A DNA stretch of 15,798 bases from DATLWN01 sp964492895 (lineage in GTDB: Bacteria; Pseudomonadota; Zetaproteobacteria; Mariprofundales; Mariprofundaceae): contig CAZBLR010000034.1 in the NCBI GenBank assembly GCA_964492895.1, forward strand, positions 1 to 15,798, given 5' to 3'. This document shows, one piece after another, positions 1 through 7,852 of this stretch. Below the pieces are notes generated by a model. The model was not told the origin of the DNA. It worked only from the letters and a program-made list of their open reading frames with translations, and searched no databases. Position 1 is the stretch's first letter; every line of letters starts with the position of its first letter. The position numbers were made by a program, and so were the translations under genes.

Positions 1-1044
1 GAGATCGCCGCCTATTTCCGCGAGGTACGCAAGAAGTACAAGCGCTTCGAATCGACCTTCACCGGCGTGGACTCGCGCGTGCACCTGAACCAGATTCCGG
101 GCGGCATGATCTCCAACCTTGCCAACCAGCTGAAGGACCAGGGCGCACTGGACCGCATGGACGAGGTCATGGAGGAGCTGCCGCGCGTGCGCGCCGACTT
201 CGGCTACCCGCCGCTGGTGACGCCGACCAGCCAGATCGTCGGCACCCAGGCGGTGCTGAACGTGGTGTCCGGCAAGAAATACAAGGTCATCACCAACGAG
301 ACCCGCGACTACCTGGCCGGCAAGTACGGCCGGCCGCTCGGCGAGGTCAACCCGGAGGTGCGTGCACTGGCCCTCGGCGACGAGGAACCGATCACGGTGC
401 GGCCGGCCGACCTGCTCGATCCGGAGATGGACAAGCTGACCCGCGAGCTCGGCGACAAGGCGCGTTCGGTCGAGGACGTGCTGTCCTATGCGCTGTTCCC
501 GGCCATCTCCGTCGAGTTCTTCGAGGAGCGCGAGAGCGGAAACCTGAAGCCCGAGCCGCTGGAGCATCCGGATGCGGTGCCGGCTTCCAGCGCCCCGCCG
601 CAGATGCTGGCCCCGACCGAGTTCAACATCACCATCCACGGCGAGGAGTACCATATCCGCGTCGAGGGCATAGGCCACAAGAGCGAGGATATCCGCCCGT
701 TCTACGTCAAGGTCGACGACGTGCTGGAGGAGGTCATGGTCGAGACCCTGACCGAGGTCGTGCCGACCGAATCGGGCAAGATCGACACCGCCCGCGTGTC
801 CAAGGGTTCGCGCCGGCCCAAGGCCAAGAGCGACAACGACGTGACGACGGCCATGCCCGGGCGCATCGTCGCCATCAACGTCAAGGAGGGTGACCAGGTG
901 CAGGCCGGCCAGGTGGTGCTGACCGTCGAGGCCATGAAGATGGAGAATCCGGTGCACGCGCCGGTGTCCGGCACCGTCAAGGCCGTGCACATCGTCGTCG
1001 GCGACAACGTCAACCCCGACGAATGCCTGATGGAGATCGACTGA
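1..1044 (+). CDS. oadA: Oxaloacetate decarboxylase alpha / pyruvate carboxylase subunit B, C-terminal part (5' truncated by window edge)
   Basis: The frame is open from base 1 and ends at TGA 1042-1044, giving 347 residues, so the N-terminal carboxyltransferase TIM barrel is mostly outside the window. What remains is the conserved post-barrel region (HLNQIPGGMISNL, then TPTSQIVGTQAVLNV), an acidic/proline linker, and a C-terminal biotinyl domain. The biotinylation motif EAMKMEN places the acceptor lysine at codon 937-939, 35 residues from the C-terminus, as in biotin carriers. The family moves CO2 between oxaloacetate/pyruvate and biotin, either as the alpha subunit of a Na+-pumping decarboxylase or as subunit B of a two-subunit pyruvate carboxylase. 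No oadB or oadG gene follows it, since the next gene converges 19 bases away, which mildly favours the pyruvate carboxylase role. The gene before it, outside the window, would decide this. Confidence 0.9.
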   Translation, partial: EIAAYFREVRKKYKRFESTFTGVDSRVHLNQIPGGMISNLANQLKDQGALDRMDEVMEELPRVRADFGYPPLVTPTSQIVGTQAVLNVVSGKKYKVITNETRDYLAGKYGRPLGEVNPEVRALALGDEEPITVRPADLLDPEMDKLTRELGDKARSVEDVLSYALFPAISVEFFEERESGNLKPEPLEHPDAVPASSAPPQMLAPTEFNITIHGEEYHIRVEGIGHKSEDIRPFYVKVDDVLEEVMVETLTEVVPTESGKIDTARVSKGSRRPKAKSDNDVTTAMPGRIVAINVKEGDQVQAGQVVLTVEAMKMENPVHAPVSGTVKAVHIVVGDNVNPDECLMEID

Positions 1045-1045
1045 T

Positions 1046-1057
1046 CGGGCCTGTTCG
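1046..1057 (+). repeat. 12-bp intergenic motif, copy 1 (CGGGCCTGTTCG)
   Basis: This motif directly follows the oadA stop codon. It forms a short hairpin, GGGC / CTGTTC loop / GCCC, at 1047-1060. An identical 12-mer occurs at 7763-7774, again just after a plus-strand gene. There is no T-tract, so it is not a canonical intrinsic terminator. Confidence 0.4.
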
Positions 1058-1063
1058 CCCCTA

Positions 1064-1822
1064 CTAGTCCGCGAGCAACTCCCGCACCACGAAGCCGCCG
1101 AGCATGATGCCGAACAGCGCCGGCAGGTAGGAGATCGTGCCGTTGACCGAACGCGCCCGCCCCGGATGCGCGTCGGAACCGACCGGGCGGTGCTCGGTGC
1201 CCTTGACCGGCTGCTCGGTCGAATAGACCACCGGATAATCCAGCGAACCGCCGATCTTGCGCAGCCGGCGGCGCATCTCGCGCGCCAGCGGACAGGTCTC
1301 GGTATCCTTCAGCCGCCCGACGCGCGCCTTGGTCACGTCCGTGCGCCCGCCCGCCCCCATGCTCGAGGCCACCCGGATGCCGGCCCGCTGGCAGCCGAGC
1401 ACGAGCGCGGCCTTGCAGTAGATCGAATCGATGCAGTCGATGACGTAATCGTAGCCGCCGGCGAGCAGCGCCTCGACGCCGTCCGGATCGAGGAAGCCCT
1501 CCTCCACGCGCACCGCGATGGCCGGGTTGATGTCGGCGATGCGGCGGCGCATCACCTCGGTCTTCTTCATGCCGATCGTCGCGTGCAGCGCCACCAGTTG
1601 CCGGTTCATGTTCGACGCGCCGACCACGTCGTGGTCGAGCAGCGTCAGATGCCCGATATTGGCGCGCGCCACGGCCTCGGCCACGTAGCCGCCGACGCCG
1701 CCGAGGCCCGCGATCAGCACGCGCCTGGACGCCAGGCGGGCCAGCCCCTCCTTGCCGATCAGGATCTCGGTGCGCTCATGGATCTGACTCGCTGCGGCTC
1801 CTCCCATCGGAACCTCACCCAT
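1064..1822 (-). CDS. tcdA: tRNA threonylcarbamoyladenosine dehydratase TcdA (ThiF/E1-like)
   Basis: TcdA makes the cyclic form of t6A (ct6A) at position 37 of ANN-decoding tRNAs by ATP-dependent dehydration, usually with the CsdA-CsdE sulfur-transfer system. Starting at ATG 1822 the protein is 252 residues, close to the family's roughly 260-270. It shows the E1-like nucleotide-binding loop GLGGVGGY (residues 40-47), the acidic residue after the second strand (LLDHDVV), the SNMNRQ motif (70-75), VIDCIDS (about 128-133), and a C-terminal NGTISYLPALFG segment with GGFVVREL. The start overlaps the upstream hydrolase stop by 8 bases (ATGGGTGA) and has a G-rich stretch before it. A second in-frame ATG at 1807 has GAGG five bases upstream and is a real alternative. 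ATG 1855 would overlap the hydrolase by 41 bases and adds unconserved residues. It is the last gene of the minus-strand block and converges on oadA. Confidence 0.9.
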   Translation of the reverse strand: MGEVPMGGAAASQIHERTEILIGKEGLARLASRRVLIAGLGGVGGYVAEAVARANIGHLTLLDHDVVGASNMNRQLVALHATIGMKKTEVMRRRIADINPAIAVRVEEGFLDPDGVEALLAGGYDYVIDCIDSIYCKAALVLGCQRAGIRVASSMGAGGRTDVTKARVGRLKDTETCPLAREMRRRLRKIGGSLDYPVVYSTEQPVKGTEHRPVGSDAHPGRARSVNGTISYLPALFGIMLGGFVVRELLAD

Positions 1823-2576
1823 CTGAACCCCCCAGTCCGAACAGTCTCTTCGCATTATCGGTGGTGGCCGCGGCCAGCTCCCCGGGCGCCATGCCCGTCA
1901 GCGCACACACCGCCCCGGCGACGGCCACGACATCGGCCGGCTCGCCGCGTTCCCCGCTCAGCGGCCGGTCCGGTGCGTCCGTTTCCAGCAGCAGGTTCTC
2001 CACCGGCATGGTACGGACGATGTCGCCGAGGCGCCCGCGGCGCGCGACGGACGTGCCGATGCCGAGCATCAAGCCGGCCGCCATGCCGCGTTCGGCCTGC
2101 TGCCGGCTGCCGGAGAAGCCGTGGATGACCCCGGCCAGGCCCGGGAAGGCCGCGAGCTCGTGCAACACGTGATCCAGGGACCGCACCGCATGCACGATCA
2201 CCGGCAGGCCGTAGGCCGAAGCCAGCTCCAGCTGCGCCACGAACCAATGGCGCTGCAGTTCCCGGTCGATGTCGCGCGCGAAATCCAGGCCGCACTCGCC
2301 GACCGCCACCGCCTGCCCCGCAGCGAGGCGCGCCTCGAGCATGGCCAGGTGCTGCGCACGATAGTCGCCGGCCCACCACGGATGCAGGCCGTAGGCCGCA
2401 TGGATACCCGGTTCGCAGGCGACGGCCGCCACGCGATCCCAGGCGTCCGGACGCACGCCCGGCACCACGACATCCGTGACCCCGGCCGCGCGGGCGCGGG
2501 CGATCACCGCCTCGCGGTCGCCATCGAAGGCCGGGAAATCCAGATGGCAGTGGCTGTCGACCCATGAGATCCCCAT
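1815..2576 (-). CDS. TatD-family metal-dependent hydrolase (YjjV-like)
   Basis: TatD proteins are metal-dependent amidohydrolase-fold enzymes with DNase activity shown for several members. This one is 253 residues. Visible metal ligands are the HxH pair H9/H11 (DSHCHLDF), E94 (VAVGECGLDF), H129 (PVIVHAVRS), H152 (VIHGFSGS) and D200 (LLLETDAPD), so the active site looks complete. The HGFSGSRQQAER stretch resembles E. coli YjjV more than TatD or YcfH. It starts 10 bases after the large oxidoreductase stop, with no clear Shine-Dalgarno sequence in that spacer, so translation may depend on the gene upstream. Its stop overlaps the tcdA start by 8 bases. The natural substrate of the YjjV branch is not well fixed, so I call only the family. 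Confidence 0.9.
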   Translation of the reverse strand: MGISWVDSHCHLDFPAFDGDREAVIARARAAGVTDVVVPGVRPDAWDRVAAVACEPGIHAAYGLHPWWAGDYRAQHLAMLEARLAAGQAVAVGECGLDFARDIDRELQRHWFVAQLELASAYGLPVIVHAVRSLDHVLHELAAFPGLAGVIHGFSGSRQQAERGMAAGLMLGIGTSVARRGRLGDIVRTMPVENLLLETDAPDRPLSGERGEPADVVAVAGAVCALTGMAPGELAAATTDNAKRLFGLGGSDG

Positions 2577-2586
2577 GGGTGTGAGA

Positions 2587-5500
2587 TTACATCAGCACCC
2601 GTTCGATGCCACCGTGCTTGACGCGCTCGACGAACGCGGCCTGCCAGTCCTCGCCCATCAGATGCCGGGCCAGTTCGACGACGATGTAGTCGGCCTCGAC
2701 CCCGCTGCCGCCTTCCAGCCTGGACAGTCCCTGCAGGCAGGACGGGCAGCTGGTCAGGATCTTCTGATCGCCGCCGGCATCCCCGCGCGCATCGAGCACG
2801 GTCTTGGCCCTGGCGATCTCCTCCTCCTTGCGGGCGCGGATCTTGCCGGCGATGGCGGGCGTGGCCACGGCCATGGTGCCGGCCTCGCCGCAGCACTGCT
2901 CCGAGGCCACGGCCTGCTGGCCCAAGAGGCTCTGGATGGCCGCGGCCGAACCGTGGCGCTTCAGCGGCGTGTGGCAGGGCTCGTGGTACATGTACTGCAC
3001 CCCGGCCACGCCCTCGGCCCTGACCCCCTGCGCCATCAGGTATTCGTGGATGTCGATCAGCGGCGCATCCGGGAACACCTGCTGCAGCTGATATTGCGTC
3101 AACTGGTCGAAGCAGGTGCCGCAGGACACCACCACCGCCTCGAAATCGAGATAGGACAGCGCGTTCTTGATGCGGTGGAACAGCACGCGGTTGTCGTAGG
3201 TGATCTCGTCGCCGCGCACGTGGTCGCCGCTGGCCGTCGACGGATAGCCGCAGCACAGGTAGGACGGCGGCAGCACCACGTTCAGGCCCAACTCGAACAG
3301 CATCGCCTGGGTCGCCAGCCCCACCTGCGAGAACAGGCGCTCCGAGCCGCAGCCCGGGAAATAGAACACCGCCCGGCCGTTGGCGCGCTCCGGGTCGCGC
3401 AGCACCGGGATCATGTTCTTGTCGCGCGACTCGATGCCGAGCTGCTGGCGCGCCGTCTTAAACGGCACGCTGGGCAGCGGCCGCTCGATGAAGTTGATCA
3501 CCTGCGCCTGCACCCCGTCGAGGTTGCGCATGGCCGCCGGCACCGGCCGGATCAGGCCCGTCCATCTGGCCACGCGGTGCGCCAGGCGCTGCGCGGCATA
3601 GCCCCAGCGGATCACCACCTCGCGCATCAGGCGCACGGCGTCCGGGTTCTGCAGCACCAGGAAGGCCAGCGACAGCTTCGAGCCGAGGTTGGTCCGCGCC
3701 TGGCCCTTGTCCTTCAGCAAGGCGCGCATGCGCTCGGTGACGTCGCCGAAATCGATGTTGACCGGGCACGGCGACTCGCACTTGTGGCAGATGGTGCAAT
3801 GGTCCGCCACGTCCTGCAGGCCGGCGAACTGCTCGAAGCTGATGCCGGCATGGGTCTGCGACTCGTACAGGAAGGACTCGATGATGGAGCCCGCCGCCTG
3901 GATCTTGTTGCGCGGCGAATACAGCATGTTCGAGCGCGGGAAATGCGTGTTGCACACCGGCTTGCACTTGCCGCAGCGCAGGCAGGGCGAGATGGCCTCG
4001 GACAGCTCCGTCAGGTCGGCCGCCTCCATGATCACCGCCTCGTGCTCCAGCAGATTGAAGCTCGGGGTGTAGGTGAAGGTCAGGTCGGTGCCCGGCTGCA
4101 GCTTGCCGCGGTTGAACAGGTCGTCCGGATCGACCTTGGCCAGGTAGGCCGCCATCTCGTCCAGGTAGTCGCGGCGCATGTACGCCAATTTGGTGATGCC
4201 GATGCCGTGCTCGCCGGAGATCACGCCGCCGAGCGCATCGGCCTTGGCCATGATCTTCTCCACGACATGGTGCGCCCGCTGCATCATCGTGTAGTCGTTC
4301 GAGTTCACCGGGATGTTGGTGTGCACGTTGCCGTCGCCGGCATGCATGTGCGTGGCGATGACGATGCGGCTGGACAGCACCTGCTTGTGGATCCGGCGCA
4401 CCCGCTCCACCAGCGGGTCGTGGCCCTGCAGCTGCAGCAGCAGGGGCTTCTCGACCTGTGTGCGGTAGGAGATGCGCAGGGCGCCGCGCTGGATGACGCG
4501 GAACAGCGGCTCCTTGTCGTCGAACGCGATGCCGGCGAGCTGCCCGGCCAGTTCGCCGGCCGGCTGGTCCAGGCCCTTCAGGTAGGCCTGCCAGTAGCCG
4601 CGCGTTTCGGCGATGATCTCGAGGCAGGCCGCAAGCTTGGCCGCCAGATAGCCGTCGTCCTCCACGCCCAGGTCGGAAACCGCCAGCGCGTCGTCCGAGG
4701 ACAGGCGCACCTGGGCATCGCGGAAGAAGGCCTCCAGCGCATCGAGCATCTCCAGCTTGTTGCCGAGCGACTGCTCGATGTTCAGGTGCTCGACGTAATC
4801 GTTGTATTCGGACAGGCGCGGCAGCGGGATCACCACGTCCTCGTTGAGCTTGAAGGCGCGCGTGTGCCTGGCGATCGCCGCCATGCGCCCGCGGTCGGCC
4901 CAGAAGCGGCGCCGGTCGGCCTCGGACAGGGCCACGAAGCCTTCGCCGTTGCCGACGGAGGCGATGCGGCAGATCTCGGCGCAGGCCCCTGCCACCGCCT
5001 TCTCGTCGTCGCCGGACACGTCGATCAAGAGCACCACGCGCGGGCGCTCGCGCCGCGTGGACTTGGCCACGTAGTTGATCGCCTTGACGTACTTCTCGTC
5101 GAAATGCTCCAGGCCTTCCAGGAATACGCCGTCGATGCCGTCGACATGGCCCTTGATGCCGACCATGGCGGCGGTGGCCGCCGACAGCTCCTGGCCATAG
5201 AACTCGCAGCAGACGGTGCGCGTATGCGCGAACGGCCGATGCAGCACGAAACTCGCCTCGGTGATCAGGCCGTCGGTGCCCTCCTTCTGCACCCCCGGCA
5301 GGCCGCCCAGGGCCTTGCGCGTCACGTCCTTGCCCAGTCCCGCACGGCGGAAGGTGGCGCCGTCGATGGACAGGATCTCCGGCTCGCCGAGCGCACTGCC
5401 GTCCGGGGCGAAGCGGCTCAGGCGGAAATCGACCATGGCATCGGCCGGCATGATGCCCATGTTGTGCTTGACGCGTTCGACCAGCAGCCAGTTGCCGTCC

Positions 5501-6399
5501 GGTGTCGCCAGCTTCCAGGACAGCAGGTTGTCCACGCAGGTGCCCCAGAGCACGGCATGCTTGCCGCCGGCGTTGCTCGCCACGTTGCCGCCGATGGTGC
5601 AGGCCCACAGGCTGGTCGGATCGGTGGCGAAGATGTGCGGCCTGGCCTTCTCCATGACCTTGCCGGTCACCGCGCCGGCCCCGGCCGTGATCACCGGCAC
5701 CGTGCGGCCGTCGCCGAGATCGCGCATCTCGACCTCACCGATATGGTCGAACTTCTCGATGTTGATCATCACCGCGCCGTCCTGCAGCGGCACCGAGCCG
5801 CCGCACAGGCCCGTGCCGCCGCCGCGCGGGATGATGGTCAGGCCGAGCTCGCGCGCCGCCCCGACCAGGCCCGGAATCTCCTCCGGCGTATCCGGCGTCA
5901 GCACGCAGAACGGCAGGAACGAGCGCCAGTCGGTGGCATCGGTGGCATGGTGCACCAGCGTGTAGGCGTCGAAATGCACGTTGTTCGCATGCGTGTGCCG
6001 CGAAAAGGCCTTCTTGGCCTCGCGGCGGCGCCTGGGCTCCTCCTCGAACCAGGCGTAGAACTGGTCGAGCGTGCGTTCGGTGCGGGCCGTGACCCGCTGC
6101 GCCCGGGGATTGTCCGAGGCGTTGGCGAGGATGCGCTCCAGGCGGTCGCGATGGCGGGCCCGCATCGAGCCCAGGCGTTTGCGGTTGTTCAACAGGTCGT
6201 TGCGCAGGAAGGGGTTGCGCGACACCACCCACAGATCGCCGAGAATCTCGAACAGCATGCGGGCGCTGCGGCCGGTGCGCCGCTGGTGGCGCAGCACATT
6301 CAGGTCATCCCAGCATTCCTCCCCCAGAAAGCGCAACACGATCTCCCGGTCGGAATAGGAGGTGTAGTTATAGGGGATCTCGCGGATGTTTTCCTGCAA
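2587..6399 (-). CDS. DUF3683-type FAD-linked oxidase / 4Fe-4S / CCG-domain oxidoreductase (GlcD-GlcF-like fusion), TTG start
   Basis: This is a 1270-residue one-chain flavin and iron-sulfur dehydrogenase. In order: an N-terminal DUF3683-like region (about 1-130, REIPYNYTSYSDREIV); an FAD_binding_4 domain with RGGGTGLCGG (192-201) and IGGNVASNAGGKHAVLWG (about 269-286); an FAD-oxidase C domain with HAGDGNVHTN (about 685) and GEHGIGITK; two CxxCxxCxxxC clusters (LRCGKCKPVC about 804, CTICHKCESPCP about 864); and a C-terminal CCG pair (YFPGCGSERLF, CCGYPS, YHEPCHTPLKR, CCGEAG, about 1010-1170). This is the layout of glycolate or D-lactate dehydrogenase large and Fe-S subunits fused. Related enzymes oxidise a 2-hydroxyacid and pass electrons to the respiratory chain; the substrate here is not visible. 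I chose TTG 6399 because AAGGAG lies 8 bases upstream (6408-6413) and homologous sequence begins there. ATG 6462 would add 21 unconserved residues. Confidence 0.88.
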   Translation of the reverse strand: MQENIREIPYNYTSYSDREIVLRFLGEECWDDLNVLRHQRRTGRSARMLFEILGDLWVVSRNPFLRNDLLNNRKRLGSMRARHRDRLERILANASDNPRAQRVTARTERTLDQFYAWFEEEPRRRREAKKAFSRHTHANNVHFDAYTLVHHATDATDWRSFLPFCVLTPDTPEEIPGLVGAARELGLTIIPRGGGTGLCGGSVPLQDGAVMINIEKFDHIGEVEMRDLGDGRTVPVITAGAGAVTGKVMEKARPHIFATDPTSLWACTIGGNVASNAGGKHAVLWGTCVDNLLSWKLATPDGNWLLVERVKHNMGIMPADAMVDFRLSRFAPDGSALGEPEILSIDGATFRRAGLGKDVTRKALGGLPGVQKEGTDGLITEASFVLHRPFAHTRTVCCEFYGQELSAATAAMVGIKGHVDGIDGVFLEGLEHFDEKYVKAINYVAKSTRRERPRVVLLIDVSGDDEKAVAGACAEICRIASVGNGEGFVALSEADRRRFWADRGRMAAIARHTRAFKLNEDVVIPLPRLSEYNDYVEHLNIEQSLGNKLEMLDALEAFFRDAQVRLSSDDALAVSDLGVEDDGYLAAKLAACLEIIAETRGYWQAYLKGLDQPAGELAGQLAGIAFDDKEPLFRVIQRGALRISYRTQVEKPLLLQLQGHDPLVERVRRIHKQVLSSRIVIATHMHAGDGNVHTNIPVNSNDYTMMQRAHHVVEKIMAKADALGGVISGEHGIGITKLAYMRRDYLDEMAAYLAKVDPDDLFNRGKLQPGTDLTFTYTPSFNLLEHEAVIMEAADLTELSEAISPCLRCGKCKPVCNTHFPRSNMLYSPRNKIQAAGSIIESFLYESQTHAGISFEQFAGLQDVADHCTICHKCESPCPVNIDFGDVTERMRALLKDKGQARTNLGSKLSLAFLVLQNPDAVRLMREVVIRWGYAAQRLAHRVARWTGLIRPVPAAMRNLDGVQAQVINFIERPLPSVPFKTARQQLGIESRDKNMIPVLRDPERANGRAVFYFPGCGSERLFSQVGLATQAMLFELGLNVVLPPSYLCCGYPSTASGDHVRGDEITYDNRVLFHRIKNALSYLDFEAVVVSCGTCFDQLTQYQLQQVFPDAPLIDIHEYLMAQGVRAEGVAGVQYMYHEPCHTPLKRHGSAAAIQSLLGQQAVASEQCCGEAGTMAVATPAIAGKIRARKEEEIARAKTVLDARGDAGGDQKILTSCPSCLQGLSRLEGGSGVEADYIVVELARHLMGEDWQAAFVERVKHGGIERVLM

Positions 6400-6407
6400 T
6401 GCGCATG

Positions 6408-6413
6408 CTCCTT
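6408..6413 (-). promoter_or_regulatory. Shine-Dalgarno AAGGAG that fixes a TTG start
   Basis: On the minus strand AAGGAG is followed by 8 bases and TTG (6399), in frame with the large FAD/Fe-S oxidoreductase. The ATG at 6406 is out of frame, and the in-frame ATG at 6462 has no comparable site. Confidence 0.7.
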
Positions 6414-6444
6414 GCCGCGGGGGGGCCGCTTCAGGCAACGCAGC

Positions 6445-6481
6445 ATAATAGCTACGGCACATGAAAAATACCTAAAGTATT
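6445..6481. promoter_or_regulatory. AT-rich divergent promoter region with a small inverted repeat
   Basis: This is the only AT-rich stretch between the divergent oxidoreductase and aminotransferase genes (6400-6532). It contains a -10-like TATTAT on the minus strand (6450-6445) and a 5-bp inverted repeat AATAC-CTAAA-GTATT (6467-6481) that could be an operator. I found no convincing -35 at the right spacing for either direction, so this marks a likely control region rather than a defined promoter. Confidence 0.3.
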
Positions 6482-6532
6482 CAGGCTTGATTTCGCTTGG
6501 AGTCGCCCCCCGCACTCTGGCAGGATGCCGGC

Positions 6533-7738
6533 ATGATCCGACTCTCCGCGCGCATCCAGAAGATCAAGCCCTCGGCCACGCTGACCATCACCGCCAAGGC
6601 CGCCGAGCTCAGGGCGGAGGGGCGCAGCATCATCTCGCTGTCGGTCGGCGAACCGGACTTCGACACCCCGAAAGCGGCCTGCGATGCGGCCATCGAGGCC
6701 ATTCGCGACGGCTTCACGCGCTATACGCCGGTAGCCGGCATCCCGGAGCTGCGCCGGGCCATCGCCGACAAGTTCCGCCGCGACAACCACCTCGATTACG
6801 CGCCGGAGGACATCCTGGTCTCCACCGGCGGCAAGCAGTGCATCTACAACCTGCTGCAGGCGATGCTCGACGCCGGCGACGAGGTCGTCATCCCGGCCCC
6901 GTACTGGGTCTCGTATCCCGACATGGTGCTGCTGGCCGACGGGCAACCGGTCATCGTCGACACCGGTGCCGACACCGGCTTCAAGCTGACCGCCGCCGCA
7001 CTCGCATCCGCCGTCACGGACAGGACGCGCTTGCTGATCCTGAACTCGCCGTCCAACCCGACCGGCATGGCCTACTCGGCCGGGGAGCTCGCGGCCCTGG
7101 GCGAGGTCGTGCGCCGGCATCCGGAGCTCGCCGTCGCCACCGACGACATGTACGAGAAAATCCTGTTCGACGGCAAGACATTCGCCACCTTCGCCGAGGT
7201 CAATCCGGATCTGAAGGAGCGCACGATCACACTCAACGGCGTGTCCAAGGCCTATTGCATGACCGGCTGGCGCATCGGCTACTGTGCCGGCCCGCGCCAC
7301 CTGATCAGCGCCATGACCAAGATCCAGAGCCAGAGCACGTCGAATCCCAATTCGATCGCCCAGAAGGCGGCGCTGGCCGCCCTGAACGGGCCGACCGACG
7401 AGCTGCAGCACATGGTGCGCACCTACGAGCAGCGCCGGACCTGGCTGGTGGAGCACCTGAACGCCATCCCGGGTGTTTCCTGCCTCGTGCCGGACGGCGC
7501 CTTCTACGTGTTCCCATCCATCGCCGGCTGGCTCGGCAAGCGCACCCCCGCCGGCCTGCGCCTCGACGACGATGTCGCGGCCTGCGCCTGGCTTCTGGAG
7601 GATGCCGGTGTCGCCCTGGTCCCGGGAACCGAGTTCGGGGCACCGGGGCATATGCGCATTTCCTATGCCGTCAGCCAGGACACCCTGGCCGAGGCGGTGG
7701 AACGCATCGCTTCGGCGGCCACCTCCCTGCGCGACTAG
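6533..7738 (+). CDS. PLP-dependent class I aminotransferase (aspartate aminotransferase I-beta type)
   Basis: This is a fold-type I aminotransferase of 401 residues, the normal length for the I-beta aspartate aminotransferase group. These enzymes exchange the amino group between aspartate and 2-oxoglutarate, and some also use prephenate or other substrates. Visible motifs: SVGEPDFDTP near the N-terminus, RYTPVAGIPELR, NSPSNPTG (about 168-175), the PLP lysine K239 in NGVSKAYCMTGWRIGY (usually SKAYAMTGWR, here with Cys for Ala), and the substrate carboxylate Arg in HMRISYA near the C-terminus. ATG 6533 was chosen because AGGA lies 7 bases upstream and the family begins with LSARIQKIKPS. A TTG at 6497 would only add 12 unconserved residues. 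It is transcribed divergently from the FAD/Fe-S oxidoreductase, and the CLC gene follows 114 bases later. Confidence 0.9.
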   Translation: MIRLSARIQKIKPSATLTITAKAAELRAEGRSIISLSVGEPDFDTPKAACDAAIEAIRDGFTRYTPVAGIPELRRAIADKFRRDNHLDYAPEDILVSTGGKQCIYNLLQAMLDAGDEVVIPAPYWVSYPDMVLLADGQPVIVDTGADTGFKLTAAALASAVTDRTRLLILNSPSNPTGMAYSAGELAALGEVVRRHPELAVATDDMYEKILFDGKTFATFAEVNPDLKERTITLNGVSKAYCMTGWRIGYCAGPRHLISAMTKIQSQSTSNPNSIAQKAALAALNGPTDELQHMVRTYEQRRTWLVEHLNAIPGVSCLVPDGAFYVFPSIAGWLGKRTPAGLRLDDDVAACAWLLEDAGVALVPGTEFGAPGHMRISYAVSQDTLAEAVERIASAATSLRD

Positions 7739-7762
7739 CATCCCGCCCCCGCCCGGCGTTTA

Positions 7763-7774
7763 CGGGCCTGTTCG
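7763..7774 (+). repeat. 12-bp intergenic motif, copy 2 (CGGGCCTGTTCG)
   Basis: Identical to the 12-mer at 1046-1057, and like it located shortly after the stop codon of a plus-strand gene, here 24 bases after the aminotransferase. The rest of this 114-base gap (7739-7852) shows no T-tract terminator and no clear promoter. Confidence 0.4.
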
Positions 7775-7852
7775 ACCCATAAGCTGGCGAAAGCCGCCGA
7801 AACGCGTAGCATGGTCTGCCGTTATGCGAACAAAAGCCAAGGTTAGGTAGAC

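Noticed and set aside
6487..6515. TTGATT as a -35 for the aminotransferase
   Set aside because: At a 17-bp spacing the -10 position reads CCGCAC, which is not promoter-like.
2476..7782. Very long plus-strand open frame (1768 codons)
   Set aside because: It is antisense to the FAD/Fe-S oxidoreductase and out of frame with the aminotransferase, both with clear motifs. The translation is His/Arg/Ala-rich low complexity, typical of GC-rich shadow frames.
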